Position numbers and translations under genes: made by a program. Shown here piece by piece: positions 7,579 through 16,324 of a DNA stretch of 43,013 nt. The stretch comes from Acidobacteriota bacterium. Lineage in GTDB: Bacteria; Acidobacteriota; Vicinamibacteria; Vicinamibacterales; CAVVIG01. The DNA lies in assembly GCA_028876655.1 (NCBI GenBank), contig JAGWRA010000171.1:1-43013 (forward strand). The letters run 5' to 3'. Position 1 is the first letter of the stretch. Each line of letters opens with the position of its first letter. The notes below the pieces were generated by a model. It saw only the letters and a program-made list of their open reading frames with translations. It was not told the DNA's origin and did no database searches.

Positions 7579-8871
7579 TCAGAAACGGCCGCGGCACCAG
7601 CGGAAGATCGTCAGGGCGAGCACGCGGGTCGCCGTCATGATCTCTTCGATCTCGATCGACTCATCCACGGCGTGGGCCTGGTGGACGTCGCCGGGGCCAT
7701 AGAGCACGGCCGGCATTCCCGCGTGATTGGTGAAGAGCCGGAGGTCCGAACCGTAGGTCACCCCCTCGATCACGGGCGGTGCCCCGATGATGGCTTCGTG
7801 GCTGTCAGCCAGGGTGGTGATGATCGGCGAGTCGACGGGCGTCTGCCCCGATTCGAACTGTCCCTCGAACCATTCGAGCACGGGCGGATGCTTCGACAGC
7901 CAGGGGTCGGCCGCCGCGACCCGGGTGAGCGCCTCGGCCATGGCCTGACGCGCCTCGCCGACCGACTCGCCGGGCAGCACGCCGTAGCGGCCCTCGAGGA
8001 CCGCCTGCTCCGGCACGGTGGACGGCCAGTTGCCGGCGTGGATCGTGCCGACGCTGATGGGCGCGATGTGCATGGGATCCGGATACAGCGGGTTCACGAT
8101 CGCGCGGTGCCGGGCCTGCTCGAGATCGAGGAGCGCGTTCATCAGCAGACAGGCCTTGTCGATCGCACTCACCCCTTCCTGCTTGATGCACGCATGCACC
8201 GAGCGGCCGGGGATCTTCAGCCGGAACGTCAAGGCGCCGGCCTGCACCGGGCACATCTTCAGCGACGTCGGCTCCATGATGATGGCCGCATCCGCCCGGT
8301 AGCCCTTCACGATCGTCGCGAGCGTCCCGGCGCCGCCGCTCTCTTCCCCGCTGACGCTCTCGATGAGGACATCGTGCTCGAGCGTCACGCCGGCCGCCTT
8401 CAGTGCGGCCACGGCGAAGATCATCGCGCCGACGCCGCTCTTCATGTCGCAGGCGCCGCGCCCGTAGATCCGCCCCTTGCGGACCGCCCCGCTCCAGGGG
8501 GACCCCGTCCACCGCAGCTCGTCGCCCGGCGAGACGACGTCGAGATGGCCGTTGAGGATCAGCGAGCCGCCGGGCGTCGAGGCGTCGCGTCCACCCGGTC
8601 CCGCGCCGCGCCACTGCGCGACGATGTTGATCCGATCCTCGAAGGGGATCCCGTCGTCGCAGAACGCGGGATGTTCCCTGATCCGCTCGTACTCGATCGG
8701 CACGACGTCGACGCCGAGCCCCATCGTGGTGAGGCGTGCGGCGACCAGCGCGTGCGCCGGACGTTCGCGGCCCGGCAGGCTGGGTGTCTGCACGAGACTC
8801 TGGATGAACGCCACGAGCTCGTCGCGCTGGGCGTCAACGGCGGCCACAATCGAGGCGGTGGGGTCGGACAT
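7579..8871 (-). CDS. M20 family ArgE/DapE-type deacylase
   Basis: The 430-residue cytoplasmic protein belongs to the ArgE/DapE/CPG2 dizinc hydrolases, which remove acyl groups from amino acids or cleave small peptides. The metal and catalytic residues are present: LNGHLDVVSPGDE (H109, D111), GRGACDMKSG (D142), SVSGEESGG (catalytic E176, E177), and AIIMEPTSL. The dimerisation domain includes GRSVHACIKQEGVSAI. The C-terminal VYGP/HQAHAVDESIEI-like segment carries the last histidine. There is no signal peptide. The exact substrate (acetylornithine, succinyl-diaminopimelate or another) cannot be fixed, and no arg or dap genes are nearby. A -10 box sits 7 bases upstream of ATG, suggesting a leaderless mRNA. 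Confidence 0.9.
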   Translation of the reverse strand: MSDPTASIVAAVDAQRDELVAFIQSLVQTPSLPGRERPAHALVAARLTTMGLGVDVVPIEYERIREHPAFCDDGIPFEDRINIVAQWRGAGPGGRDASTPGGSLILNGHLDVVSPGDELRWTGSPWSGAVRKGRIYGRGACDMKSGVGAMIFAVAALKAAGVTLEHDVLIESVSGEESGGAGTLATIVKGYRADAAIIMEPTSLKMCPVQAGALTFRLKIPGRSVHACIKQEGVSAIDKACLLMNALLDLEQARHRAIVNPLYPDPMHIAPISVGTIHAGNWPSTVPEQAVLEGRYGVLPGESVGEARQAMAEALTRVAAADPWLSKHPPVLEWFEGQFESGQTPVDSPIITTLADSHEAIIGAPPVIEGVTYGSDLRLFTNHAGMPAVLYGPGDVHQAHAVDESIEIEEIMTATRVLALTIFRWCRGRF

Positions 8872-8878
8872 CGCCCGT

Positions 8879-8884
8879 ATGATA
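8879..8884 (-). promoter_or_regulatory. -10 element close to the M20 start
   Basis: On the minus strand TATCAT lies 7 bases before ATG 8871, with no Shine-Dalgarno sequence in between. This spacing predicts transcription starting at or next to the A of ATG. Confidence 0.45.
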
Positions 8885-9006
8885 CCCGTTCGGTCGCTAC
8901 CGGACGAAGACTGTCAACGAAGAATGGAGGAGTTGGCAGCACCCGGGGCGCGTCAAGATGTTGGCGTGCGACGTCCGCGTGGGAAGTACGAGAGAATAGG
9001 AACTGT

Positions 9007-9083
9007 CGGGGCGTAGCGTAGCCTGGCAACGCGCCTGCTTTGGGAGCAGGAGATCCTCGGTTCGAATCCGAGCGCCCCGACCA
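9007..9083 (+). tRNA. tRNA-Pro (anticodon TGG)
   Basis: A complete cloverleaf can be drawn: the acceptor stem CGGGGCG pairs with CGCCCCG, the anticodon stem CCTGC pairs with GCAGG, the anticodon TGG is at 9041-9043, and the T-arm contains GGTTCGAATCC. The discriminator A and an encoded CCA end the gene at 9083. Confidence 0.97.
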
Positions 9084-9100
9084 TTGGTGCATTCTCGATA

Positions 9101-9173
9101 CCTCCCACGTCCCACGTCCGACGTCCAAGCTTCCATGTCCTACGTCCCGCGTCTTGCCGTCCAGCTTCCCGTC
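9101..9173. repeat. Degenerate 7-bp tandem array (CACGTCC type)
   Basis: Right after the tRNA, units close to CACGTCC recur every 7 bases (CACGTCC, CACGTCC, GACGTCC, then AAGCTTC, CATGTCC, TACGTCC, CGCGTCT and looser copies). A partial unit (ACGTCCGCGTGGGA) also occurs upstream of the tRNA near 8969-8982. The array has no coding sense that I trust. Confidence 0.65.
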
Positions 9174-9202
9174 TGCGGTTGGCGCGACTCTGTTCTCGGA
9201 TT

Positions 9203-9218
9203 CGGGGAATTCTCCCCG
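9203..9218. promoter_or_regulatory. Dyad upstream of the copper efflux promoter, possible enhancer-protein site
   Basis: CGGGGA-ATTC-TCCCCG is a perfect 6+6 dyad. It lies about 90 bases upstream of a -24/-12 promoter at 9303-9319, a typical place for a sigma-54 activator site. Confidence 0.4.
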
Positions 9219-9302
9219 GACTGAACAGCCCAGTTCCAGCCACGGCACGCCGACGAATCGGCCGCTTCCGTGAAATTTCCCGGCTCGGCGCGTGCCGGCA
9301 CC

Positions 9303-9319
9303 CTGGCACGAAGTCTGCT
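9303..9319 (+). promoter_or_regulatory. Candidate sigma-54 promoter of the copper efflux operon
   Basis: CTGGCACGAAGTCTGCT matches the consensus TGGCACG-N4-TTGCW with one mismatch. The invariant GG (9305-9306) and GC (9317-9318) are 10 bases apart, as required. The ATG of the first gene follows 28 bases later. Confidence 0.6.
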
Positions 9320-9346
9320 GAGGGTGTACGGTCAGTGAAGAGGACC

Positions 9347-9697
9347 ATGTCCCGCAGACTTCGCACGCTGCTCGTCGCGCTCATCGCCGCCCTGGGCATC
9401 GCCGCTGCCTCGCCGGGCATGGCCCTGTGCGCCCGGCCGATGTGCATGGTGCAGCCGCACTGCGGCTCGCGGTCGCTGCCGCTCGCGCCCCGGCCATGCT
9501 GCGTGAAGGGGGCCCCGCAGGTGCCGGCCGTCACACCGGCCGTGCACGCCCCGGCGAATCCGCTCATCGCGGCCGCGGTGGCCGTGGCGTCTCCGTCGCC
9601 GCTGTCTCTCACGTCGACGCCGTGGCAGCCGCGAACAGCCACGCACGGTCATCGGTCCCGCCCGCTCCCCCTCCTGCTGTCGACGCTCCTGATCTGA
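9347..9697 (+). CDS. Small exported Cys/Met/His-containing protein, first gene of the efflux operon
   Basis: The 116-residue protein has a signal peptide (about 1-26) and then a compact cluster of soft-metal ligands: CARPMCMVQPHC (about 28-39) and CC (about 51-52). The rest is Ala/Pro-rich and ends in a hydrophobic stretch. I do not recognise a named family. Its place directly before an outer-membrane factor, adaptor and CusA-type pump suggests a periplasmic copper or silver binding protein, in the position CusF or similar chaperones hold elsewhere, but it is not a CusF. GAAGAGGA lies just before ATG 9347. An internal short signal-peptide-like reading of the same DNA in other frames was not convincing. 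Confidence 0.6.
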   Translation: MSRRLRTLLVALIAALGIAAASPGMALCARPMCMVQPHCGSRSLPLAPRPCCVKGAPQVPAVTPAVHAPANPLIAAAVAVASPSPLSLTSTPWQPRTATHGHRSRPLPLLLSTLLI

Positions 9698-9781
9698 TTC
9701 CCCGCGGGTTGCGGGTTCCCGTTCCGCGTCCTGACGCGCATCACCGTCCGTGATCCGTCCGGCCGCGGGGCTCCCGGATGA

Positions 9782-9808
9782 CTTCGTCTGCCCGCTGGCA
9801 GCACGAAG
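9782..9808 (+). promoter_or_regulatory. Leader hairpin before the outer-membrane factor gene
   Basis: CTTCGT+CTGCC pairs with GGCAG+ACGAAG (11 bp, one bulged C) around a CGCT loop. It ends 27 bases before ATG 9836 and has no T-run, so it is more likely an mRNA structure than a terminator. Confidence 0.45.
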
Positions 9809-9835
9809 CCGCGATTCAGGCTCAGGGTGTTGGAC

Positions 9836-11182
9836 ATGTGCACGTTCAGGCGGCTCCTCCCGGCGGTTGTTCTCCTCGCAGTCCTTCCGGCCTTCACGAC
9901 CGGCCTCCGGGCGGCAGCGCCGCCGGCGGCCGCCTCCGCGGCGCCGTCCGCACCGGGCTTCTACGCCGACGATCCGGTGCTGGCGGGCTATGTCCGCGCG
10001 GCGCTGGCGGCCAATCCCGCCGTGCAGGAAGCGCTCGCCCGGGCGCGATCGGCCGCGCAGCAGACCGACATCGTCTCGACGCTGCCCGATCCGATGGTGA
10101 CGTTCGGCCAGTCCCTGCGCAGCGTCGAGACGCGTGTCGGACCGCAGCTGAACAGCTACACCTTCAGCCAGGCCATCCCCTGGTTCGGCAAGCTCCAGCT
10201 GCGCGGCCAGGTGGCGGCGCAGGACGCGGCGGCCGCGCGCGCGCTGTCGGTCGCGCGGCAGCGCGACGTCATCGCGCAGGTGAAGCAGACCTACTACAAC
10301 CTCGGCTACGTGGATGCCGCGCTCGGCATCACGCGCGAGGAGCAGGCGCTGCTCGAGCACTACGAGCAGGTGGCGCGCGACCGCTACGCGACGGGACAGG
10401 GGCTGCAGCAGGGGGTCATCAAGCTGCAGGCCGAGATCACGCAGATCGTCAGCCGCCTGGATCTGCTGCTGCAGCAGCGCGTGTCGCTGGCCGCCGGCCT
10501 GAACACGCTGATGGCCCGCGATCCGTCGGCTCCCGTGCCGCCCGTGGCCGCGCTCGAGCTGCCGCCGCCTCCGTCCCTCGCGCTGGATCGGCTCTACGCG
10601 CTCGGCGACGCGCACCGCCCCGACCTGCAGGCGGTCTCGGCGCGCCTCGCCGGCGATCGGTCGTCCGTCGACCTCGCCAGGAAGGACTTCCGGCCGGACC
10701 TCGTGCTGAGCGCCGGCTTCATCAACGTCGGACACCGCGGCGACGCGGCGGGCCTCGCGCAGCCGCCCCCCGACAACGGCAAGAACGCGCTGACGGTGAT
10801 GGCCGGCTTCACGCTGCCGATCCACCGCGAGAAGTACCGCGCGGAGGTCCGGCGGGCCGCCGAGACGGAGGCGGCCGATGACTTCCAGCGGACCGACGTC
10901 CGCAACCAGATGACGTTCACGATCCGCGACCAGGTCGTGCGGCTGCAGACGCTGCGCGAGCAGGTGCGGCTCTTCACCGACGTGCTGCTGCCGCAGACCG
11001 AGCAGGAGCTGCGCGCGTCCGAGGCGGCCTACGAGAGCGGCCAGCTCGGCCTGCTCGATCTGCTCGACAGCGAGCGGAGCCGGCTGAGCATCCGGCTGAT
11101 CGACGCGCGAAACGTCGCCGACTACCTCGTGGCGCTCACCAGGCTCGAGCATGCGGTCGGCACCGCGTTTCCAGAGCAGTAA
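9836..11182 (+). CDS. TolC-family outer-membrane factor (CusC-type)
   Basis: The 448-residue protein is the outer-membrane channel of the efflux complex. It has a signal peptide (about 1-29), two long outer-membrane-efflux-protein (OEP) coiled-coil repeats (about 45-225 and 240-440) and the usual sequence landmarks: VRAALAANPAVQEALARARS, QAIPWFGKLQLRGQVA, and YESGQLGLLDLLDSERSRL in the second repeat. There is no lipobox, unlike E. coli CusC. ATG 9836 was chosen; GTG 9827 would add three residues. The CusB-like gene starts 11 bases after its stop. Together with the next two genes it should form a tripartite pump spanning both membranes. Confidence 0.9.
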   Translation: MCTFRRLLPAVVLLAVLPAFTTGLRAAAPPAAASAAPSAPGFYADDPVLAGYVRAALAANPAVQEALARARSAAQQTDIVSTLPDPMVTFGQSLRSVETRVGPQLNSYTFSQAIPWFGKLQLRGQVAAQDAAAARALSVARQRDVIAQVKQTYYNLGYVDAALGITREEQALLEHYEQVARDRYATGQGLQQGVIKLQAEITQIVSRLDLLLQQRVSLAAGLNTLMARDPSAPVPPVAALELPPPPSLALDRLYALGDAHRPDLQAVSARLAGDRSSVDLARKDFRPDLVLSAGFINVGHRGDAAGLAQPPPDNGKNALTVMAGFTLPIHREKYRAEVRRAAETEAADDFQRTDVRNQMTFTIRDQVVRLQTLREQVRLFTDVLLPQTEQELRASEAAYESGQLGLLDLLDSERSRLSIRLIDARNVADYLVALTRLEHAVGTAFPEQ

Positions 11183-11193
11183 AGAGGGTCCCC

Positions 11194-12600
11194 ATGAAAC
11201 CTTTCATCCTCGGCCTGTCGGCGTTCGCGCTCGGCGCGGCCATCACCATCTTCGTCTTCATCAACCCGCTCGGCTGGCAGTGGGCCGGCCTGGCGCGCAC
11301 GGCCCTGCCCGCCACGGCCTCGTCGCAGGCGGATGGCGCCTCTGCGACGGCACCGGCGGCCCGGCCGATCACCACCCGCAAGGTCCTCTACTGGCGGGCG
11401 CCGATGGACCCGAGCTACATCAGCGACAAGCCCGGCAAGTCGCCGATGGGCATGGACCTCGTTCCCGTCTACGAGGACGAGGCCGGCGGCACGCCGGGCG
11501 TCGTGAAGATCGACCCGGCGTTCGTCCAGAACATGGGGGTCCAGTCGGTGCCGGTGCAGCGGACCGACATCCCGTTCACGATCCGGACCGTCGGCACGCT
11601 GACCTACAACGACCGGCAGGTCGCCTGGGTGAACACGAAGTACGACGGCTGGATCGAGAAGGTCTACGTCAACTACGTCGGCCAGCCGGTGCACCGGGGC
11701 GAGAAGCTGTTCGACATCTACAGCCCGCAGCTGGTCACCACCGAGCAGGAGTACCTGCAGGCGATCCACTACGCCCGCCAGATGGAAGAGACGCCGTATC
11801 CCGACATGGCCGCCCGCGCAAGAGCGCTCGTCACCTCGGCGCGGCAGCGGCTGCGGTTCTGGGACATGAGCGACGCCCAGATCGACGCCCTGGCCACCTC
11901 CGGCCAGGTGCAGCGGACGGTGCCGGTCCTCGCGCCGGTCACCGGCATCGTCGTCCAGAAGGCGGACCAGGCGCTGCAGGGGATGTACGTGAAGGCCGGC
12001 ATGCCGCTCTACAAGACGGTCGACCTGTCGACGATCTGGGTGGACGCCGACATCTTCGAGAACCAGATCCCCTGGATGAGGCTCGGCCAGCGCGCCTCCG
12101 TCACGCTGCCGTCCGAGCCCGGCCGGACGTATACGGGCCGGGTCCGCTTCATCTACCCGTACCTGGATCCCAAGACCCGGACCATGCGGGTGTCGATTGA
12201 GATGCCGAACCCCGGTGGACGGCTGCGGGCGGACATGTACGCGAACGTCACGTTCGACGTGCCTGCGGCCCGGCACGTCCTCGCCGTGCCCGAGAACGCG
12301 GTCATCCAGAGCGGCACGCGCAACGTCGTCGTGATCGACTGCGGGCACGGGCTGTTCCAGGCCCGGACGGTCACGCTGGGACTGAACGGCCGCGGCCTGT
12401 GGCAGGTCCTCGACGGCGTACAGGAAGGCGAGCGGGTCGTCACGTCGGCGCAGTTCCTGATCGACTCGGAGAGCAACCTGAAGGCGGCCATCCAGCAGAT
12501 GACGCCGGCGCAGGCCTCGACGCCACCGGCCGCGGTGCCGCCAGCCCCGGCACCGGCCGCGGTTCCCGTGCCGGACGCCGGCGTGGCCTCGCATCAGTAG
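11194..12600 (+). CDS. cusB: CusB-type RND periplasmic adaptor
   Basis: The 468-residue membrane fusion protein links the inner-membrane pump to the outer-membrane channel. It starts with an uncleaved anchor or signal segment (about 4-24). Next is a heavy-metal-binding domain, YWRAPMDPSYISDKPGKSPM then GMDLVP (about 66-93), typical of CusB, with methionines in place of cysteines. A barrel-sandwich/lipoyl region follows (DGWIEKVYVNYVGQPVHRGE, later PVTGIVVQKADQ), with a helical hairpin between the halves, then beta-barrel domains. The C-terminus is a Pro/Ala tail. GAGGG lies before ATG 11194. The Met-rich site favours copper or silver over zinc/cobalt. Confidence 0.92.
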   Translation: MKPFILGLSAFALGAAITIFVFINPLGWQWAGLARTALPATASSQADGASATAPAARPITTRKVLYWRAPMDPSYISDKPGKSPMGMDLVPVYEDEAGGTPGVVKIDPAFVQNMGVQSVPVQRTDIPFTIRTVGTLTYNDRQVAWVNTKYDGWIEKVYVNYVGQPVHRGEKLFDIYSPQLVTTEQEYLQAIHYARQMEETPYPDMAARARALVTSARQRLRFWDMSDAQIDALATSGQVQRTVPVLAPVTGIVVQKADQALQGMYVKAGMPLYKTVDLSTIWVDADIFENQIPWMRLGQRASVTLPSEPGRTYTGRVRFIYPYLDPKTRTMRVSIEMPNPGGRLRADMYANVTFDVPAARHVLAVPENAVIQSGTRNVVVIDCGHGLFQARTVTLGLNGRGLWQVLDGVQEGERVVTSAQFLIDSESNLKAAIQQMTPAQASTPPAAVPPAPAPAAVPVPDAGVASHQ

Positions 12601-12618
12601 CGGAACGGACGGCCCATC

Positions 12619-15600
12619 ATGCTGGAACGGATCATCAACTGGTCGATCGCGAACAAGTTCCTCGTCCTGCTGGCGACCGCCTTCGTCGTGACCGGCGGGG
12701 TCTACGCCGCCCGGCAGACGCCGCTCGATGCCATCCCGGATCTGTCGGACGTGCAGGTGATCATCTACACGCCGTACGCCGGACAGTCGCCGCGGATCGT
12801 CGAGGATCAGGTCACCTACCCGATCACGACCCAGATGCTGGCCGTCCCGAACGCCAAGGTCGTCCGTGGCTATTCGTACTTCGGCTTCTCGCTCGTGTAC
12901 GTGATCTTCAACGACGGCACCGACCTGTACTGGGCGCGCAGCCGGGTGCTCGAGTACCTCAACACCGTCAGCGGCCGCCTGCCGCCCGGGGTCACCCCCA
13001 CGATGGGCCCGGACGCCACGGGGGCCGGCTGGGCGTTCATGTACGCCCTGACGTCGAAGCACCGCAACCTGGGCGAGCTGCGGTCACTCCAGGACTGGTA
13101 CCTCAAGTACCAGCTCTCGGCCGTCCCGGGCGTTGCGGAGGTCGCCAGCGTCGGCGGGTTCGTGAAGCAGTACCAGATCGCGGTCGATCCCAACAAGCTC
13201 CTCGCCTACAACATCCCGCTCTCGCGCATCCGGACGGCGGTGCAGCGGAGCAACAACGACGTCGGCGCCCGCGTGCTGGAGATGGGCGAGGCGGAGTACA
13301 TGATCCGCGGCGAAGGCTACATCGGCAGCCTGCAGGACATCCGGAACATTGCGCTGGGGGTCAACCGGGACGGCACGCCGATCCTGTTGAAAGACGTCGC
13401 CACGGTGCAGTTGGGCCCCGACATCCGGCGCGGACTGGCCGAACTGAACGGCGAGGGCGAGGTGGTGGGCGGCATCGTCATCGTCCGGTCGGGCGTCAAC
13501 GCCTACGACGTCATCCAGCGGGTGAAGACGAAGATGAAGCAGATCGAGCCCGGGTTGCCGAGCGACGTGCACATCGTTCCGGTCTACGATCGATCAGATC
13601 TCATCCAGCGGTCGGTGGACACGCTGCGCGAGAAGCTGCTCGAAGAGAGCCTCGTCGTCGCCCTCGTCTGCCTGATCTTCCTGCTGCACGTGCGCTCGGC
13701 GCTCGTCGCCATCTTCATGCTCCCGGTGGCGGTGCTCATGGCGTTCATCGTCATGTACTACCAGGGGATCACGGCGAACATCATGTCGCTCGGCGGCATC
13801 GCCATTGCCATCGGGGCCATGGTGGATGCGGCGATCGTGATGATCGAGAACGCCCACAAGCACCTGGAACGCGACGCCGGCCGGAAGTCGCACGCCGACA
13901 TCATCGCGGAGGCGGCGACCGAAGTCGGGCCGACCCTCTTCTACGCGCTGCTGGTCATCACCGTGTCGTTCGTCCCGGTGTTCACGCTGGAGGCGCAGGA
14001 GGGCCGCCTCTTCAAGCCGCTGGCGTTCATGAAGACCTACAGCATGGGGGCCGCGGCGCTGCTGTCGATCACCCTGGTGCCGGTCCTCATGGTGTACTGG
14101 ATCCGCGGCCGCATCCGCCCGGAATCGCGCAACCCGGTCAGCCGGGTGCTCATCGGCCTGTACGACCCGATCCTGCACTTCGCCCTGCGCTGGCGCTGGC
14201 TCGTGCTCGCCGGCACCCTCGTGGCGCTCGGCCTGACCTGGATTCCCTACTCGCGCATGGGCTCGGAGTTCATGCCGCCGCTCTGGGAGGGAGACCTGCT
14301 CTACATGCCCACGACGCTGCCGGGGATCTCGATTACCACGGCCCGGCAGCTCCTGCAGCAGACCGACCGGATCATCAAGACCTTCCCCGAGGTCGTGCGG
14401 GTCTTCGGCAAGGCCGGCCGCGCCGAGACCGCCACGGATCCGGCTCCGCTCGGCATGTTCGAGACCACCATCATGCTGAAGCCCGAATCGGAGTGGCCGG
14501 CGGGGATGACGCCGGACCGCCTGATCGACCAGATGAACGCCGCAATCCGGATTCCCGGCCTGACCAACGCCTGGACCATGCCGATCAAGAACCGGATCGA
14601 CATGCTGTCGACCGGCATCAAGACACCCGTCGGCCTGAAGATCTCCGGCCCCGATCTCGGTGTCCTGCAGAAGCTCGGCGAGGAGATCGAACCGATCCTC
14701 AACGCCGTGCCCGGCACGCGATCGGTCTATGCCGACCGGACGACCGGCGGCAACTACCTGAACATCAAGATCGACCGCGAGGCGATCGCCCGCTACGGGC
14801 TGACGATCGGCGACGTGGAGGACGTCATCCAGTCGGCGATCGGCGGCATGAACATCACCACGACCGTCGAGGGGCTGGAGCGCTATCCGGTGAACCTGCG
14901 CTACAGCCGCGATCTGCGCGACAACGTCCCGGCCCTGCGCCAGGTGCTCGTGCCGACGCCGACCGGCGCCCAGATTCCGCTGGGACAGCTCGCGGCGTTC
15001 GACATCGCCAAGGGGCCGCCGGTCATCAAGACCGAGGACAGCCGGCCGAACGCCTGGGTCTACGTGGACATCCAGAACATCGACGTCGGCACCTACGTGA
15101 AGCGGGCGCAGCAGGCCGTGGCGGCGAAGCTGACCCTGCCGCCCGGCTACAGCCTTGCCTGGAGCGGCCAGTACGAGTACATGCTGCGCGCCCAGCAGCG
15201 GCTCCTGTACGTCGTCCCGATGACGCTGCTGTTCATCTTCGTCATCATCTATCTGAGCACCCGCTCGATTCCGCGCACGCTGCTCGTGCTGCTGGCGGTG
15301 CCGTTCTCCCTCATCGGGGCGTTCTGGCTGATGTACCTGCTGCACTACAACCTCAGCGTGGCCGTCTGGGTCGGCGTCATTGCGCTCTCCGGCGTGGCCG
15401 CCGAGACCGGCGTCGTGATGCTGCTGTACCTCGACGGGGCGTACGACGCCGCCGCAGCGCAAGGGCACCTGCGGACGCGCCAGGACCTCACCGCCGCCGT
15501 CTACGAAGGCGCCGTCCAGCGGGTCCGGCCGAAGCTGATGACGGCCAGCGTCATCCTCGCCGGCCTGCTGCCGGTGATGTGGAGCCAGGGCACGGGGACC

Positions 15601-15723
15601 GACGTGATGAAGCGGATGGCCGCCCCGATGGTCGGCGGCATCGTCTCGGCGACCGTGGTGATCCTGATCGTCTTCCCGACGATCTACTTCATCTGGAAGG
15701 GGTGGAAGCTGCCGCGCGCGTGA
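12619..15723 (+). CDS. cusA: CusA/CzcA-type heavy-metal RND pump
   Basis: The 1034-residue inner-membrane proton/metal antiporter has the normal family length, twelve expected membrane segments and two large periplasmic loops. The N-terminus (TPLDAIPDLSDVQVIIYT, YPITTQMLAV) is CusA-like. The transport segment GGIAIAIGAMVDAAIVMIEN contains the essential Asp and Glu. RIDMLSTGIK and APLGMFETT keep methionines at positions corresponding to the CusA copper-binding Met pair, so Cu(I)/Ag(I) is the likely cargo. The gene follows cusB after 18 bases. A hairpin at 15743-15761 lies between it and the convergent cytochrome gene. Confidence 0.93.
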   Translation: MLERIINWSIANKFLVLLATAFVVTGGVYAARQTPLDAIPDLSDVQVIIYTPYAGQSPRIVEDQVTYPITTQMLAVPNAKVVRGYSYFGFSLVYVIFNDGTDLYWARSRVLEYLNTVSGRLPPGVTPTMGPDATGAGWAFMYALTSKHRNLGELRSLQDWYLKYQLSAVPGVAEVASVGGFVKQYQIAVDPNKLLAYNIPLSRIRTAVQRSNNDVGARVLEMGEAEYMIRGEGYIGSLQDIRNIALGVNRDGTPILLKDVATVQLGPDIRRGLAELNGEGEVVGGIVIVRSGVNAYDVIQRVKTKMKQIEPGLPSDVHIVPVYDRSDLIQRSVDTLREKLLEESLVVALVCLIFLLHVRSALVAIFMLPVAVLMAFIVMYYQGITANIMSLGGIAIAIGAMVDAAIVMIENAHKHLERDAGRKSHADIIAEAATEVGPTLFYALLVITVSFVPVFTLEAQEGRLFKPLAFMKTYSMGAAALLSITLVPVLMVYWIRGRIRPESRNPVSRVLIGLYDPILHFALRWRWLVLAGTLVALGLTWIPYSRMGSEFMPPLWEGDLLYMPTTLPGISITTARQLLQQTDRIIKTFPEVVRVFGKAGRAETATDPAPLGMFETTIMLKPESEWPAGMTPDRLIDQMNAAIRIPGLTNAWTMPIKNRIDMLSTGIKTPVGLKISGPDLGVLQKLGEEIEPILNAVPGTRSVYADRTTGGNYLNIKIDREAIARYGLTIGDVEDVIQSAIGGMNITTTVEGLERYPVNLRYSRDLRDNVPALRQVLVPTPTGAQIPLGQLAAFDIAKGPPVIKTEDSRPNAWVYVDIQNIDVGTYVKRAQQAVAAKLTLPPGYSLAWSGQYEYMLRAQQRLLYVVPMTLLFIFVIIYLSTRSIPRTLLVLLAVPFSLIGAFWLMYLLHYNLSVAVWVGVIALSGVAAETGVVMLLYLDGAYDAAAAQGHLRTRQDLTAAVYEGAVQRVRPKLMTASVILAGLLPVMWSQGTGTDVMKRMAAPMVGGIVSATVVILIVFPTIYFIWKGWKLPRA

Positions 15724-15742
15724 GGCCGGGGATGCGCCCGAG

Positions 15743-15761
15743 GGCCGGCTCCGTTCCGGCC
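15743..15761. terminator. Hairpin between convergent cusA and cytochrome genes
   Basis: GGCCGG and CCGGCC pair around a 7-base loop in the 37-base convergent gap. It could serve both directions. Confidence 0.4.
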
Positions 15762-16324
15762 TACTTCAGCGTCTGGAGGTAGGCCACGAGGTCGTTGAGG
15801 TCGGACGCCGACATCGACCAGCGCGGCATTTCCGGGTCGAGCGGATTGCCACCCGGGTCGATGCCGTGGGTGATGGCCTGCTCGACGGTCGCCACGGTGT
15901 AGGGCGGGTGGTCCGTGTACGGCCCGGTCAGCACGGGCCAGGTGATATCGGGTGCCACGAAGCTCTGTGCGAACAGGAACACCTGCCCGCCGTGGCCGTC
16001 GGTCCCGTGACAGGTCGCACAGGCGATGCGCATCATCATCGGTGCGGGCATCCAGCTCGGGCCGCCCTGGTAGGTGATCGGGCTGCCCGACGCTGAGGTG
16101 CCGGTCAGGAAGATCTGCTGGCCGTTCGAACGGTACGTTCCGCTGGAGATGACCGGATCGGCCGCGAATCCCATCCGCTGACTCGACGAGGCGCCGCAGC
16201 CCGCCGCGCCGGTCACGCCGGCGGCCAGCAGGGCCCACACGAGCCATCCGGCGCCGCGGCCGCGCGCGTGCGGGCGCGCCGGGAGGGCGCCACCGTCAGT
16301 GACGGGTAAGAAGGACCTGGCCAT
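15761..16324 (-). CDS. Monoheme cytochrome c lipoprotein
   Basis: The 187-residue protein has a basic N-terminus, a hydrophobic segment and a lipobox-like GAAGC (C43), so it is likely lipid-anchored facing the periplasm. IACATCHGTDGHGG gives a single c-type heme motif (C102-C105-H106), and DPEMPRWSMSASDLNDLVAYL near the C-terminus supplies the axial Met and the final helix of a class I cytochrome c. The middle SNGQQIFLTGT and GGPSWMPAPMMMRI are characteristic of small membrane-bound cytochromes found beside redox or metal genes. Its ATG overlaps the upstream lipoprotein gene by 29 bases without a clear ribosome binding site, so translation is probably coupled. Start is therefore less certain. 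Confidence 0.88.
   Translation of the reverse strand: MARSFLPVTDGGALPARPHARGRGAGWLVWALLAAGVTGAAGCGASSSQRMGFAADPVISSGTYRSNGQQIFLTGTSASGSPITYQGGPSWMPAPMMMRIACATCHGTDGHGGQVFLFAQSFVAPDITWPVLTGPYTDHPPYTVATVEQAITHGIDPGGNPLDPEMPRWSMSASDLNDLVAYLQTLK

Noticed and set aside
9007-9083. tRNA-Pro as an integration site for a mobile element
   Set aside because: No integrase gene and no repeated tRNA 3' end were found in the window.
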